64,000 bases of DNA from Scandinavium manionii (GTDB lineage: Bacteria > Pseudomonadota > Gammaproteobacteria > Enterobacterales > Enterobacteriaceae): positions 62,001 through 126,000 of the forward strand of contig NZ_JALIGC010000039.1 in the NCBI RefSeq assembly GCF_024764775.1, written 5' to 3'. The translations under genes and the position numbers were made by a program. Positions 42,576 to 51,640 of this stretch are shown here, in pieces. Within the stretch, counting starts at the first letter, position 1. Every line of letters begins with the position of its first letter. Under the pieces are notes generated by a model, which saw nothing but the letters and a program-made list of their open reading frames with translations, made no database searches and was not told where the DNA came from.

Positions 42576-43754
42576 ATGCAATTGCGTAAATTACTTTTGC
42601 CAGGACTGCTGTCTGTTACGTTATTGAGCGGTTGTTCACTGTTTAACAGCGAAGAAGACGTTGTGAAAATGTCCCCGCTGCCAACGGTTGAAAATCAGTT
42701 TACCCCGACGACCTCCTGGAGCGAGTCCGTAGGTAGCGGTATTGGCGATTTCTACTCTAACCTGCACCCGGCGTATGCCGACAGCGTAGTGTACGCGGCA
42801 GACCGTAAAGGCACCGTGAAAGCACTGCACGCGGAAAGCGGGAAAGAAGTATGGTCTGTGAACCTGGCGGAGAAAGACGGCTGGTTCTCTCACTTACCGG
42901 CGCTGCTGTCTGGCGGCCTGACGGTAAATGGCGGCCACGTGTATGTCGGCTCCGAGAAAGCACAGGTTTATGCTCTGAATACCAGCGATGGTACCGTGGC
43001 ATGGCAAACCGGCGTTGCCGGTGAAGCGCTGTCCCGTCCGGTTGTGAGTGACGGCGTTGTGCTTATCCACACCAGCAACGGTCAGTTGCAGGCATTGAAC
43101 GAGACCGACGGCGCAATCAAATGGACCGTTAACCTCGACATGCCAGCGCTTTCTCTGCGTGGCGAATCCGCTCCGGCGACTGCGTTTGGGGCAGCGATTG
43201 TGGGTGGCGATAACGGCCGCGTCAACGCCGTGTTGATGCAGCAGGGCCAGTTGATTTGGCAGCAGCGTATTTCTCAGGCCACTGGCCCGACCGAAATCGA
43301 TCGTCTGAGTGACGTGGATACGACGCCAGTCATCGTGGATGGTGTTGTTTACGCGCTCGCGTACAATGGCAACCTGACCGCGCTGGATCTGCGCAGTGGC
43401 CAGATCATGTGGAAACGTGAACTGGGCTCGGTGAATGATTTTGTTGTCGACGGCAACCGTATTTATCTGGTCGATCAGGACGACCGTCTGCTGGCGCTCA
43501 GCACCGATGGTGGTGTGACGCTGTGGACGCAGAGCGATCTATTACACCGTCTGCTGACGTCTCCAGTGCTGTATAATGGCAGCCTGGTCGTCGCAGACAG
43601 TGAAGGTTACATGCACTGGATTAACCCGCAGGATGGCCGCTTCGTTGCTCAGCAAGAAGTGGACAGCTCAGGATTCCTGACCGATCCTGTGGTAGCCGAT
43701 GGGCAACTGCTGATCCAGGCGAAAGACGGAACGCTGTACTCCATTACACGTTAA
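42576..43754 (+). CDS. bamB: Outer-membrane assembly lipoprotein BamB
   Basis: 392 residues. Lipoprotein signal with LLSGCS, Cys20 lipidated; the next residue Ser sends it to the outer membrane. Eight-bladed PQQ-type beta-propeller with repeated blades such as VYAADRKGTVKALHAESGKE and VYALAYNGNLTALDLRSGQI. Part of the BAM complex that folds beta-barrel proteins. Gene order yfgM-bamB-der is conserved. A strong terminator follows. Confidence 0.97.
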   Translation: MQLRKLLLPGLLSVTLLSGCSLFNSEEDVVKMSPLPTVENQFTPTTSWSESVGSGIGDFYSNLHPAYADSVVYAADRKGTVKALHAESGKEVWSVNLAEKDGWFSHLPALLSGGLTVNGGHVYVGSEKAQVYALNTSDGTVAWQTGVAGEALSRPVVSDGVVLIHTSNGQLQALNETDGAIKWTVNLDMPALSLRGESAPATAFGAAIVGGDNGRVNAVLMQQGQLIWQQRISQATGPTEIDRLSDVDTTPVIVDGVVYALAYNGNLTALDLRSGQIMWKRELGSVNDFVVDGNRIYLVDQDDRLLALSTDGGVTLWTQSDLLHRLLTSPVLYNGSLVVADSEGYMHWINPQDGRFVAQQEVDSSGFLTDPVVADGQLLIQAKDGTLYSITR

Positions 43755-43777
43755 GTCTGTTCGTAGTCAGCATTGCA

Positions 43778-43812
43778 AACGGCCCCTGTTTTAGCAGGGG
43801 CCGTTTTACTGT
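43778..43812 (+). terminator. Intrinsic terminator after bamB
   Basis: AAACGGCCCCTG pairs with CAGGGGCCGTTT around TTTTAG, followed by a T-rich stretch (TACTGTTTTT). It separates the hisS-yfgM-bamB group from der. Confidence 0.85.
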
Positions 43813-43837
43813 TTTTAGAATTTAAGAGGCATTTATC

Positions 43838-45316
43838 ATGGTACCTGTGGTCGCGCTTGTCGGGCGCCCTAACGTTGGAAAATCCACGCTGTTTAACCGT
43901 CTGACGCGCACGCGAGATGCGCTGGTCGCGGATTTCCCGGGTCTGACTCGTGACCGTAAGTACGGTCGTGCTGAAGTGGAAGGCCGCGAGTTTATCTGTA
44001 TCGATACCGGTGGTATCGATGGCACGGAAGAAGGCGTGGAAACGCGCATGGCGGAACAGTCGCTGCTGGCAATTGAAGAGGCTGATGTCGTGTTGTTTAT
44101 GGTTGATGCACGTGCCGGGCTGATGCCTGCGGACGAAGGTATCGCCAAACACCTGCGTTCACGCGAAAAGGCGACGTTCCTCGTTGCTAACAAAACTGAC
44201 GGTATCGACCCGGATCAGGCGGTCGCGGATTTCTGGTCTCTCGGCCTCGGTGAAATTCACGCGATTGCTGCGTCCCACGGCCGTGGCGTTACCAGTCTGA
44301 TTGAACACGCGCTGCTGCCATTTATGGACGAAGTCGCGCCGGTTGAAGAAGTCGACGAAGACGCCCTGTACTGGGCTCAGTTCGAAGCAGAACAGAATGG
44401 CGAACCGATTGAAGAGCCGGAAGATGACTTCGACCCGCGCAGCCTGCCAATCAAACTTGCTATCGTTGGTCGTCCGAACGTCGGTAAGTCAACGCTAACT
44501 AACCGTATTCTCGGTGAAGACCGCGTTGTGGTTTACGACATGCCTGGCACCACGCGTGACAGCATTTACATCCCGATGGAACGTGATGAGCGTGAATATA
44601 TCCTCATCGACACCGCCGGGGTGCGTAAGCGCGGAAAAATTACGGATACCGTAGAAAAATTCTCGGTTATCAAAACCCTACAGGCGATTGAAGACGCCAA
44701 CGTGGTTATGCTGGTTATTGATGCCCGTGAAGGCATTTCTGACCAGGACCTCTCGCTGCTCGGCTTCATCCTCAATAGTGGGCGCTCACTGGTTATCGTG
44801 GTCAACAAATGGGATGGCCTGAGTAACGAAGTGAGAGAGCAGGTCAAAGAGACCCTCGACTTCCGCCTGGGCTTCATCGATTTCGCCCGCGTGCACTTCA
44901 TTTCAGCTCTGCACGGTAGCGGCGTAGGCAACCTGTTCGAATCCGTGCGCGAAGCTTACGACAGCTCAACGCATCGTCAGAGCACCGCAATGCTGACCCG
45001 CATCATGAACATGGCTGCGGAAGATCACCAGCCGCCTCTGGTTCGCGGTCGCCGCGTGAAGCTGAAATATGCGCACGCTGGGGGTTATAACCCGCCGATT
45101 GTGGTTATCCACGGTAATCAGGTGAAAGACCTGCCGGATTCCTACAAGCGCTACCTGATGAACTACTTCCGTAAATCACTGGAAGTAATGGGTACGCCAA
45201 TCCGTATTCAGTTCAAGGAAGGGGAAAACCCGTTCGCGAACAAGCGTAATACCCTGACGCCGAATCAGATGCGTAAGCGTAAGCGTCTGATTAAACACAT
45301 TAAAAAAGGTAAGTAA
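43838..45316 (+). CDS. der: Ribosome-assembly GTPase Der (EngA)
   Basis: 492 residues with two GTPase domains in tandem. G1 motifs GRPNVGKSTLFN (residue 9 on) and GRPNVGKSTLTN (about 211), G3 DTGGIDG and DTAGVRK, G4 NKTDG and NKWDG. A C-terminal KH-like domain follows from about 385. It acts in late 50S subunit assembly. The start ATG is 32 bases after the bamB terminator tail. A strong terminator ends it. Confidence 0.97.
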   Translation: MVPVVALVGRPNVGKSTLFNRLTRTRDALVADFPGLTRDRKYGRAEVEGREFICIDTGGIDGTEEGVETRMAEQSLLAIEEADVVLFMVDARAGLMPADEGIAKHLRSREKATFLVANKTDGIDPDQAVADFWSLGLGEIHAIAASHGRGVTSLIEHALLPFMDEVAPVEEVDEDALYWAQFEAEQNGEPIEEPEDDFDPRSLPIKLAIVGRPNVGKSTLTNRILGEDRVVVYDMPGTTRDSIYIPMERDEREYILIDTAGVRKRGKITDTVEKFSVIKTLQAIEDANVVMLVIDAREGISDQDLSLLGFILNSGRSLVIVVNKWDGLSNEVREQVKETLDFRLGFIDFARVHFISALHGSGVGNLFESVREAYDSSTHRQSTAMLTRIMNMAAEDHQPPLVRGRRVKLKYAHAGGYNPPIVVIHGNQVKDLPDSYKRYLMNYFRKSLEVMGTPIRIQFKEGENPFANKRNTLTPNQMRKRKRLIKHIKKGK

Positions 45317-45349
45317 GCGCCAACGTTTTTCTGGCGCGGTACCGATACT

Positions 45350-45374
45350 AACCCGCCTGATGGCGGGTTTTTTT
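45350..45374 (+). terminator. Intrinsic terminator after der
   Basis: AACCCGCC pairs with GGCGGGTT around TGAT, followed by seven T. Strong. A second gene starts only 14 bases after it. Confidence 0.9.
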
Positions 45375-45387
45375 GTTTCTGAGGTTT

Positions 45388-46482
45388 ATGATGAAAATGG
45401 GTTTCATTGGTCTTGGCGCGGTTATCGACACTGCGTATCTACCCGCGCTTAAGCGCCTCAACGTACCGCTGACGGACTGTTACGGTTTTGATATTGATGA
45501 GTCCAGAGCGCCTGCGGGCATCACCCGCTGCGATTCACTCGATGCGCTGCTGGCGACACAACCCGAGATGGTGTTCATCACCACCGGGTCGCTGTGGCAT
45601 TTGCCGGTGCTGGAACAGGTACTGAAATCTGCGGTGCCGCGCATCGTGGTGGAGAAGCCGGTTGCCGCCACGCTGGAACATCTCGCCCGGCTTCAGACAC
45701 TGTTAGCGATGCCGGAAAACGTGAGCCGCGTACTCGCACTGGACCATTGGATGGCACGTGACGGCGTGACGCAGTTGCTTTGCGGTAAGCCGGAAAGCGA
45801 CTGGATGCCGGAAGCGGATTATCCGACGGTGCCGGCCCCCATTTCAGCCCTTGCGGATATCGTTAAAATCGAAGGGTATCTGCTCGAGCCGAGCGGGTTT
45901 AATGATAAAGGTGAGCCGGTTGCGCTGAATTTCGCCACTGGCGAACCTGACACTCGCACGCTTCGTCATCCTGATGGCGTGATTGTGGATATCGGCACGC
46001 ACGTGCTGGCGATGATGCACGAAACGCTGGCAGCTATTGGTACCAACGACCGCCTGAGTCTGACGCTGTGCGAAGCCAAAGATCGTTTGGGCAACGCCAT
46101 TGCGATGGGCGATACCACCACCGCAGAAGGTAGCGCGCATTTGCAGGGTGAGCTGTGTGGCATTCCGCTGGAGATGTGGCTGAACAAATATGCGGGGCCA
46201 GCCGGTGGGCAAAAAGGCGTTCGCCTGCATTTGAGAAACGGAACCATTCTGAGCCAGGACCGACGCGGTTCCGGTGAAGTGCTGGAAGTGTGGCAGGGCG
46301 AAAATGTGCAGCGCTGGAAAATGGAAGGCCCGGTGTACGATCGCTGCCTGGCGCGACATATCCTCGGGGCTAAAAGCGTATTCGCGCGCGCACCTGAACA
46401 GGTCAGCCAACTGACCCAACGCCGCATTGCAGAAGTGACGGCGCTGCTGCAGTTACAGCAGCAACTGCGCGGTTCGCATTGA
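45388..46482 (+). CDS. Gfo/Idh/MocA-family oxidoreductase of unknown substrate
   Basis: 364 residues from ATG 45388, with TGAGG upstream (45391 is also possible). Rossmann motif GFIGLGAVIDTAYLPAL at the N terminus and VVEKPVAATLEHL near residue 90, the EKP motif of this family. The C-terminal half (VDIGTHVLAMMHETLAAIG) carries the family's conserved His. Such enzymes oxidise or reduce sugars or cyclitols with NAD(P). The gene is absent from the E. coli der-yfgJ gap, as I recall it, and starts 14 bases after the der terminator, so its promoter is unclear. The substrate cannot be inferred. Confidence 0.82.
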   Translation: MMKMGFIGLGAVIDTAYLPALKRLNVPLTDCYGFDIDESRAPAGITRCDSLDALLATQPEMVFITTGSLWHLPVLEQVLKSAVPRIVVEKPVAATLEHLARLQTLLAMPENVSRVLALDHWMARDGVTQLLCGKPESDWMPEADYPTVPAPISALADIVKIEGYLLEPSGFNDKGEPVALNFATGEPDTRTLRHPDGVIVDIGTHVLAMMHETLAAIGTNDRLSLTLCEAKDRLGNAIAMGDTTTAEGSAHLQGELCGIPLEMWLNKYAGPAGGQKGVRLHLRNGTILSQDRRGSGEVLEVWQGENVQRWKMEGPVYDRCLARHILGAKSVFARAPEQVSQLTQRRIAEVTALLQLQQQLRGSH

Positions 46483-46532
46483 GGCCTGTGGTAAAATGGC
46501 CTGAAGATTTCCGTATGACGAAGGAGCCAACG

Positions 46533-46754
46533 ATGGAACTGAAGTGTCCGGTTTGTGAAGAGCCGCTGGAGCAGCAGGGCGGCAGCGCGCATTGTTCGCA
46601 GTGTGAGCAAGATTTCGCCTTACAGGCGCTGTGCCCGGAATGCCATAAGCCGCTGGACGTGCTGAAAGCCTGCGGTGCGGTGGATTATTTTTGCCAGAAC
46701 GGCCATGGTTTGATTTCGAAAAAGCGCGTGGAGTTTGTGGTCATCGCGCCATAA
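46533..46754 (+). CDS. yfgJ: Zinc-ribbon protein YfgJ
   Basis: 73 residues from ATG 46533 with AAGGAG eight bases upstream; the frame to 46479 has no homology. Two treble-clef-like zinc ribbons: CPVCEE ... CSQC and CPECHKP ... CQNGHG. It matches E. coli YfgJ (KACGAVDYFCQ.GHGLISKK). Function is unknown; nucleic-acid or protein binding is likely. Confidence 0.9.
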   Translation: MELKCPVCEEPLEQQGGSAHCSQCEQDFALQALCPECHKPLDVLKACGAVDYFCQNGHGLISKKRVEFVVIAP

Positions 46755-46763
46755 GAAACCGTG

Positions 46764-46797
46764 AAATGCCCGGTGGCGCTTCGCTTATCGGGCTTAC
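46764..46797. repeat. REP-type hairpin between yfgJ and xseA
   Basis: GCCCGGTGGCGCTTCGCTTA and CGGGCTTA form a REP unit that reaches the last codons of xseA on the other strand. It lies between convergent genes and may act as a shared terminator. Confidence 0.6.
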
Positions 46798-48176
46798 TCA
46801 GTCGGTTTCGCTTTGCGCGTCCGCGTTTTCTTCACTGGCGTGATTTTAGTGACTTCACTTTCTACCACTCCATCTTCCAGACGCGTTGTCAGTGTGTCTC
46901 CGGCATTCAGCTGTTTGGTCTTTTTGACCAGCTTGCCGTTGGCTGCGGTCGTCACGCTATAACCGCGTGCTAACGTCGACAACGGGCTAACGGCCTCAAG
47001 ATGCGTCACCGCATTGCCAAAGCGTTCACGCGTTGTGCTGAGTTGCGCACGAAGCGTCTGCGCCAGACGATATTCCAGTTGCTGAATACGCGTTTGCGCG
47101 CGATAAATTCGCGGTTGTGGATTTTGCTGATTCAGCCGCTGAATCACTCGCTGCTGACGCTGAGTGGTTTTTTTCAGCTGATTATCTAATGCAAAGCTCA
47201 TGCGCTGGCGCAGTCTGTCGAGCACCGTTTGCTGACGCGCGAGGCGCAGCTGCGGATGCTGCTGTTGCAGACGATGCTGAAGCTGGCTGAAGCGGCGGTT
47301 GCGGTTAGCGATGAAATAATCCATCGCCATTTCCAGCCGCTGTTGGGCCGACTGTACCTGGCGCAGCAGTTCTTGCTGATTGCGGCTGACCATTTCGGCG
47401 GCAGCAGACGGCGTCGGTGCGCGTAAATCCGCCACGAAATCGGCGATAGTGACATCGGTTTCATGCCCGACGGCGCTGACCACCGGAATGCGGCTGGCAA
47501 AAATCGCCCGCGCCACGCGTTCGTCGTTGAAACTCCACAAATCTTCCAGCGAACCGCCGCCGCGCCCGACAATCAGCACGTCACACTCTTCACGCTGGTT
47601 CGCCAGTTCAATGGCGCGGACAATCTGACCCGGCGCATCGTCACCCTGAACCGATGTGGGATAAATCACCACCGGCAGCGACGGATCGCGACGTTTGAGG
47701 ACGTGAAGGATGTCGTGCAATGCGGCACCGCTTTTCGAGGTAATCACCCCGACGCAGTGTGCAGGCGTTGGCAAAGGCTGCTTGAATTGCTGATCGAACA
47801 GGCCTTCCGCGGACAGCAGTGCTTTAAGCTGCTCGTATTTTTGCTGCAAAAGCCCTTCGCCCGCAGGCTGCATGCTTTCGACGATAATCTGGTAGTCACC
47901 GCGTGGTTCGTACAGTGTGATGTTCGCGCGAACTAAAACCTGCTGGCCGTGCTGCGGACGAAACGTGACCCGGCGATTGCTGTTGCGGAACATCGCACAG
48001 CGCACCTGGGCGTTGTCGTCTTTGAGGGTAAAATACCAGTGCCCGGAAGAGGGCTGAGAAAAGTTGGAGATTTCACCGCTGATCCACACTTGGCCCATTT
48101 CTCGTTCCAGCAGCAGACGAACCGACTGATTCAGGCGGCTAACGGTAAAAATTGCGGGGGATTGAGAAGGCAACAT
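46794..48176 (-). CDS. xseA: Exodeoxyribonuclease VII large subunit
   Basis: 460 residues. N-terminal OB fold at 1-100 (GQVWISGEISNFSQPSSGHW; FTLKDDNAQVRCAMFR), then the nuclease domain (CVGVITSKSGAALHDILHVL; GRGGGSLEDLWSFNDE; AVGHETDVTIADFVADLRAP). The C-terminal part is a long coiled coil that binds many XseB subunits. It degrades single-stranded DNA from both ends and acts in mismatch repair. Divergent from guaB. The Gln/Arg-rich coiled-coil is as in E. coli; the C-terminal tail (KTRTRKAKPTE) is basic. Confidence 0.96.
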   Translation of the reverse strand: MLPSQSPAIFTVSRLNQSVRLLLEREMGQVWISGEISNFSQPSSGHWYFTLKDDNAQVRCAMFRNSNRRVTFRPQHGQQVLVRANITLYEPRGDYQIIVESMQPAGEGLLQQKYEQLKALLSAEGLFDQQFKQPLPTPAHCVGVITSKSGAALHDILHVLKRRDPSLPVVIYPTSVQGDDAPGQIVRAIELANQREECDVLIVGRGGGSLEDLWSFNDERVARAIFASRIPVVSAVGHETDVTIADFVADLRAPTPSAAAEMVSRNQQELLRQVQSAQQRLEMAMDYFIANRNRRFSQLQHRLQQQHPQLRLARQQTVLDRLRQRMSFALDNQLKKTTQRQQRVIQRLNQQNPQPRIYRAQTRIQQLEYRLAQTLRAQLSTTRERFGNAVTHLEAVSPLSTLARGYSVTTAANGKLVKKTKQLNAGDTLTTRLEDGVVESEVTKITPVKKTRTRKAKPTE

Positions 48177-48240
48177 GTGAGCGAGATCAAATTCTAAATC
48201 AGCAGGTTATTCAGTCGATAGTAACTTGCTCAGGTGCGAT

Positions 48241-48294
48241 CGCAAGCATTTTTTGCAAAAAAGTGTAGATGCAACCGATTACGCTCTGTATAAT
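48241..48294 (+). promoter_or_regulatory. guaBA promoter with PurR-like operator
   Basis: TATAAT at 48289-48294 with a poor -35 TAGATG at 48266-48271, spacing 17, the same arrangement I know from E. coli. CGCAAGCATTTTTTGC at 48241-48256 resembles a PurR operator (about 11 of 16 positions). The guaB leader is short and has no visible riboswitch. Confidence 0.65.
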
Positions 48295-48336
48295 GCCACG
48301 GCAATATTTATTAACCTTCAGGTAGAGATATTGCCC

Positions 48337-49803
48337 ATGCTACGTATCGCCAAAGAAGCACTGACGTTTGACGACGTCCTCCTCGTTCCCGCTCATTCCA
48401 CCGTTCTGCCGAATACTGCTGATCTCAGCACGCATTTAACGAAATCCATTCGCCTGAACATTCCTATGCTCTCCGCAGCAATGGACACCGTGACGGAAGC
48501 GCGCCTGGCAATTGCCCTGGCTCAGGAAGGTGGCATCGGGTTTATTCACAAAAACATGTCTATCGAGCGTCAGGCGGAAGAAGTTCGCCTCGTGAAGAAA
48601 TACGAGTCCGGCGTGGTTTCTGACCCACAATCCGTTTTGCCAACCACCACGCTGGCCGAAGTAAAAGAGCTGACCGCGCGTAACGGTTTTGCCGGTTACC
48701 CGGTCGTGACTGAAACCAACGAACTGGTCGGTATCATCACTGGCCGTGACGTGCGTTTCGTGACCGACCTCAGCCAGCCGGTCAGTGTGTACATGACGCC
48801 GAAAGAGCGTCTGGTCACCGTACGTGAAGGCGAAGCTCGTGACGTCGTGTTCGGTAAAATGCATGAAAAACGTGTGGAAAAAGCGCTGGTTGTTGATGCG
48901 AATTTCCACCTGATTGGCATGATCACCGTAAAAGATTTCCAGAAAGCCGAACGTAAACCGAATGCGTGTAAAGACGAGCATGGTCGTCTGCGTGTGGGTG
49001 CGGCCGTTGGCGCTGGTGCCGGTAACGAAGAGCGCGTTGATGCACTGGTTGCCGCGGGCGTTGACGTTCTGCTGATTGACTCCTCTCACGGCCATTCCGA
49101 AGGCGTTCTGCAACGCATTCGTGAAACTCGCGCGAAATACCCAGACCTGCAAATCATCGGCGGTAACGTGGCTACGGGTGCAGGCGCCCGAGCCCTGGCT
49201 GACGCGGGCGTGAGCGCGGTGAAAGTGGGTATCGGTCCTGGCTCTATCTGTACTACCCGTATCGTGACCGGCGTAGGTGTCCCGCAAATCACTGCCGTTT
49301 CTGACGCGGTTGAAGCGCTGGAAGGCCTGGGCATTCCGGTTATCGCCGATGGCGGCATCCGTTTCTCCGGTGACATCGCCAAAGCCATCGCTGCGGGTGC
49401 AAGCGCAGTCATGGTCGGTTCTATGCTGGCGGGTACCGAAGAATCTCCGGGTGAAATCGAACTTTACCAGGGCCGTTCTTACAAATCTTACCGTGGTATG
49501 GGCTCTCTGGGCGCGATGTCAAAAGGCTCCTCAGACCGTTACTTCCAGAGCGATAACGCTGCCGACAAACTGGTGCCGGAAGGTATCGAAGGTCGCGTGG
49601 CGTACAAAGGTCGCCTGAAAGAGATCATTCACCAGCAGATGGGCGGCCTGCGCTCCTGTATGGGCCTGACCGGCTGTGGTACCATCGACGCGCTGCGTAC
49701 CAAGGCTGAATTCGTACGCATCAGCGGGGCGGGCATTCAGGAAAGTCACGTACATGACGTGACCATCACCAAGGAATCCCCGAACTACCGCATGGGTTCT
49801 TGA
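48337..49803 (+). CDS. guaB: Inosine-5'-monophosphate dehydrogenase GuaB
   Basis: 488 residues from ATG 48337 (MLRIAKEALTFDDVLLVPAH), the E. coli start; the frame reaches back to 48226. Two CBS domains inserted at about 90-205 (QSVLPTTTLAEVKELTARNG; YMTPKERLVTV). Active-site loop KVGIGPGSICTTRIVTG with catalytic Cys305, and the flap GMGSLGAMSKGSSDRYFQ. It oxidises IMP to XMP with NAD, the committed step to GMP. A hairpin at 49813-49834 separates it from guaA, with which it forms the guaBA operon. Confidence 0.97.
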   Translation: MLRIAKEALTFDDVLLVPAHSTVLPNTADLSTHLTKSIRLNIPMLSAAMDTVTEARLAIALAQEGGIGFIHKNMSIERQAEEVRLVKKYESGVVSDPQSVLPTTTLAEVKELTARNGFAGYPVVTETNELVGIITGRDVRFVTDLSQPVSVYMTPKERLVTVREGEARDVVFGKMHEKRVEKALVVDANFHLIGMITVKDFQKAERKPNACKDEHGRLRVGAAVGAGAGNEERVDALVAAGVDVLLIDSSHGHSEGVLQRIRETRAKYPDLQIIGGNVATGAGARALADAGVSAVKVGIGPGSICTTRIVTGVGVPQITAVSDAVEALEGLGIPVIADGGIRFSGDIAKAIAAGASAVMVGSMLAGTEESPGEIELYQGRSYKSYRGMGSLGAMSKGSSDRYFQSDNAADKLVPEGIEGRVAYKGRLKEIIHQQMGGLRSCMGLTGCGTIDALRTKAEFVRISGAGIQESHVHDVTITKESPNYRMGS

Positions 49804-49812
49804 TTATTTCCC

Positions 49813-49834
49813 GCGCCCGGCTTATGCCGGGCGC
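49813..49834 (+). terminator. Hairpin between guaB and guaA
   Basis: GCGCCCGGC pairs with GCCGGGCGC around TTAT, followed by TTTGATTTTG. A partial terminator or stabilising stem inside the guaBA operon. Confidence 0.6.
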
Positions 49835-49870
49835 TTTGATTTTGTTTCACTTGCCCTGGAATTACCGTCA

Positions 49871-51448
49871 ATGACCGACAATATTCATAAACATCGCATT
49901 CTTATCCTCGATTTCGGTTCTCAGTACACTCAACTGGTTGCACGCCGCGTGCGCGAGCTGGGCGTATATTGTGAACTGTGGGCCTGGGACGTTACCGAAG
50001 CACAAATTCGTGAGTTCAATCCGAGCGGTATCATCCTGTCCGGCGGCCCGGAAAGCACCACTGAAGACAACAGCCCGCGCGCGCCAGAGTACGTCTTCGA
50101 AGCAGGCGTCCCGGTTCTCGGCGTGTGCTACGGCATGCAGACCATGGCGATGCAGCTCGGCGGCCACGTTGAAGGCTCTAACGAACGTGAGTTTGGCTAC
50201 GCGCAGGTAGAAGTCAGAACTGATAGCGCGCTGGTTCGTGGCATCGAAGACGCCCTGACCGCAGAAGGCAAGCCACTCCTCGATGTATGGATGAGCCACG
50301 GCGACAAAGTGACCGCCATCCCGTCTGATTTCGTGACCGTTGCCAGCACCGAAACCTGCCCGTTTGCCATTATGGCTAACGAAGAAAAACGCTTCTACGG
50401 CGTGCAGTTCCACCCGGAAGTGACGCACACCCGTCAGGGCCTGCGTATGCTGGAGCGTTTCGTGCTCGATATTTGCCAGTGTGAAGCTCTGTGGACATCA
50501 GCAAAAATCATCGAAGATGCGGTTGAGCGTATTCGACAGCAGGTTGGCGACGACAAAGTGATCCTCGGCCTGTCCGGCGGCGTCGATTCTTCCGTAACCG
50601 CGATGCTACTGCACCGCGCTATCGGTAAAAATCTGACCTGTGTGTTCGTCGACAACGGTTTGCTACGCCTGAATGAATCTCAGCAGGTGCTGGATATGTT
50701 CGGCGATCATTTCGGTCTGAACATCGTGCACGTGGAAGGCGAAGAGCGCTTCCTGAGCGCGCTGGCGGGCGAAAACGATCCGGAAGCGAAACGTAAAATT
50801 ATCGGCCGCGTGTTTGTCGAAGTATTCGATGAAGAAGCGTTGAAGCTCGAAGACGTGAAATGGCTGGCGCAGGGGACTATCTACCCTGACGTGATTGAAT
50901 CCGCCGCCTCCGCGACCGGTAAAGCACACGTCATCAAATCTCACCACAACGTGGGCGGCCTGCCGAAAGAGATGAAGATGGGCCTGGTTGAACCGCTGCG
51001 TGAACTGTTCAAAGATGAAGTGCGCAAAATCGGTCTGGAACTGGGTCTGCCGTACGACATGCTGTACCGCCACCCGTTCCCGGGGCCAGGCCTCGGCGTG
51101 CGCGTGCTGGGCGAAGTGAAGAAAGAGTACTGCGACCTGCTGCGTCGTGCGGACGCTATCTTCATCGAAGAGCTGCACAAAGCTGACCTGTACAACAAAG
51201 TCAGCCAGGCATTCACCGTGTTCCTGCCGGTCCGTTCCGTCGGCGTGATGGGCGATGGCCGTAAATACGACTGGGTAGTCTCCCTGCGTGCGGTCGAAAC
51301 CATCGACTTTATGACTGCGCACTGGGCGCACCTGCCGTACGATTTCCTCGGTCGCGTCTCCAATCGCATCATCAACGAAGTGAACGGTATTTCCCGCGTG
51401 GTGTATGACATCAGCGGTAAGCCGCCAGCAACGATTGAGTGGGAATGA
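49871..51448 (+). CDS. guaA: GMP synthase (glutamine-hydrolysing)
   Basis: 525 residues. Class-I glutaminase domain at 1-205 with catalytic Cys86 in GVCYGMQTMA and His/Glu in FHPEVTHT. ATP pyrophosphatase domain with GLSGGVDSSVTAMLL (P-loop-like) from about 228. Dimerisation domain at the C terminus. It aminates XMP to GMP. The last codons GAGTGGGAA TGA are the site used by the integrative element that follows. The protein ends in PPATIEWE, as in E. coli, so insertion kept the gene whole. Confidence 0.97.
   Translation: MTDNIHKHRILILDFGSQYTQLVARRVRELGVYCELWAWDVTEAQIREFNPSGIILSGGPESTTEDNSPRAPEYVFEAGVPVLGVCYGMQTMAMQLGGHVEGSNEREFGYAQVEVRTDSALVRGIEDALTAEGKPLLDVWMSHGDKVTAIPSDFVTVASTETCPFAIMANEEKRFYGVQFHPEVTHTRQGLRMLERFVLDICQCEALWTSAKIIEDAVERIRQQVGDDKVILGLSGGVDSSVTAMLLHRAIGKNLTCVFVDNGLLRLNESQQVLDMFGDHFGLNIVHVEGEERFLSALAGENDPEAKRKIIGRVFVEVFDEEALKLEDVKWLAQGTIYPDVIESAASATGKAHVIKSHHNVGGLPKEMKMGLVEPLRELFKDEVRKIGLELGLPYDMLYRHPFPGPGLGVRVLGEVKKEYCDLLRRADAIFIEELHKADLYNKVSQAFTVFLPVRSVGVMGDGRKYDWVVSLRAVETIDFMTAHWAHLPYDFLGRVSNRIINEVNGISRVVYDISGKPPATIEWE
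51437..51446 (+). other. Left attachment repeat (attL core) in the guaA 3' end
   Basis: GAGTGGGAAT, the last coding bases of guaA. The same ten bases recur at 57912-57921. The integrase gene begins about 190 bases to the right. Confidence 0.65.
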
Positions 51449-51493
51449 TGTATAGCTAGTTCATAGCACATCATATCTATTCAGTTTCATCAT

Positions 51494-51522
51494 TAACCCT
51501 CTGTATTCGCAGAGGGTTTTTG
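51494..51522 (+). terminator. Intrinsic terminator downstream of guaA
   Basis: AACCCTCTG pairs with CAGAGGGTT around TATTCG and is followed by TTTGTTT. It lies inside the element and ends the guaBA message. Confidence 0.8.
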
Positions 51523-51640
51523 TTTATATCTACTCATGTCTATTCACTCTATCTCATATTTTTCGTCGGTATGCGTGACGGTATTACCCTAAAGGTATAC
51601 TCTCATACCGTCAAAAACATGGATGCCGAACGGGTGAATT

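Noticed and set aside
48301..48336. Purine riboswitch in the guaB leader
   Set aside because: The space between the -10 region and the start is too short for an aptamer; a PurR-like operator explains control better.
48436..49287. 283-codon frame antisense to guaB
   Set aside because: It is a shadow of the strongly biased codon use of guaB and lacks a plausible ribosome site or any known family.
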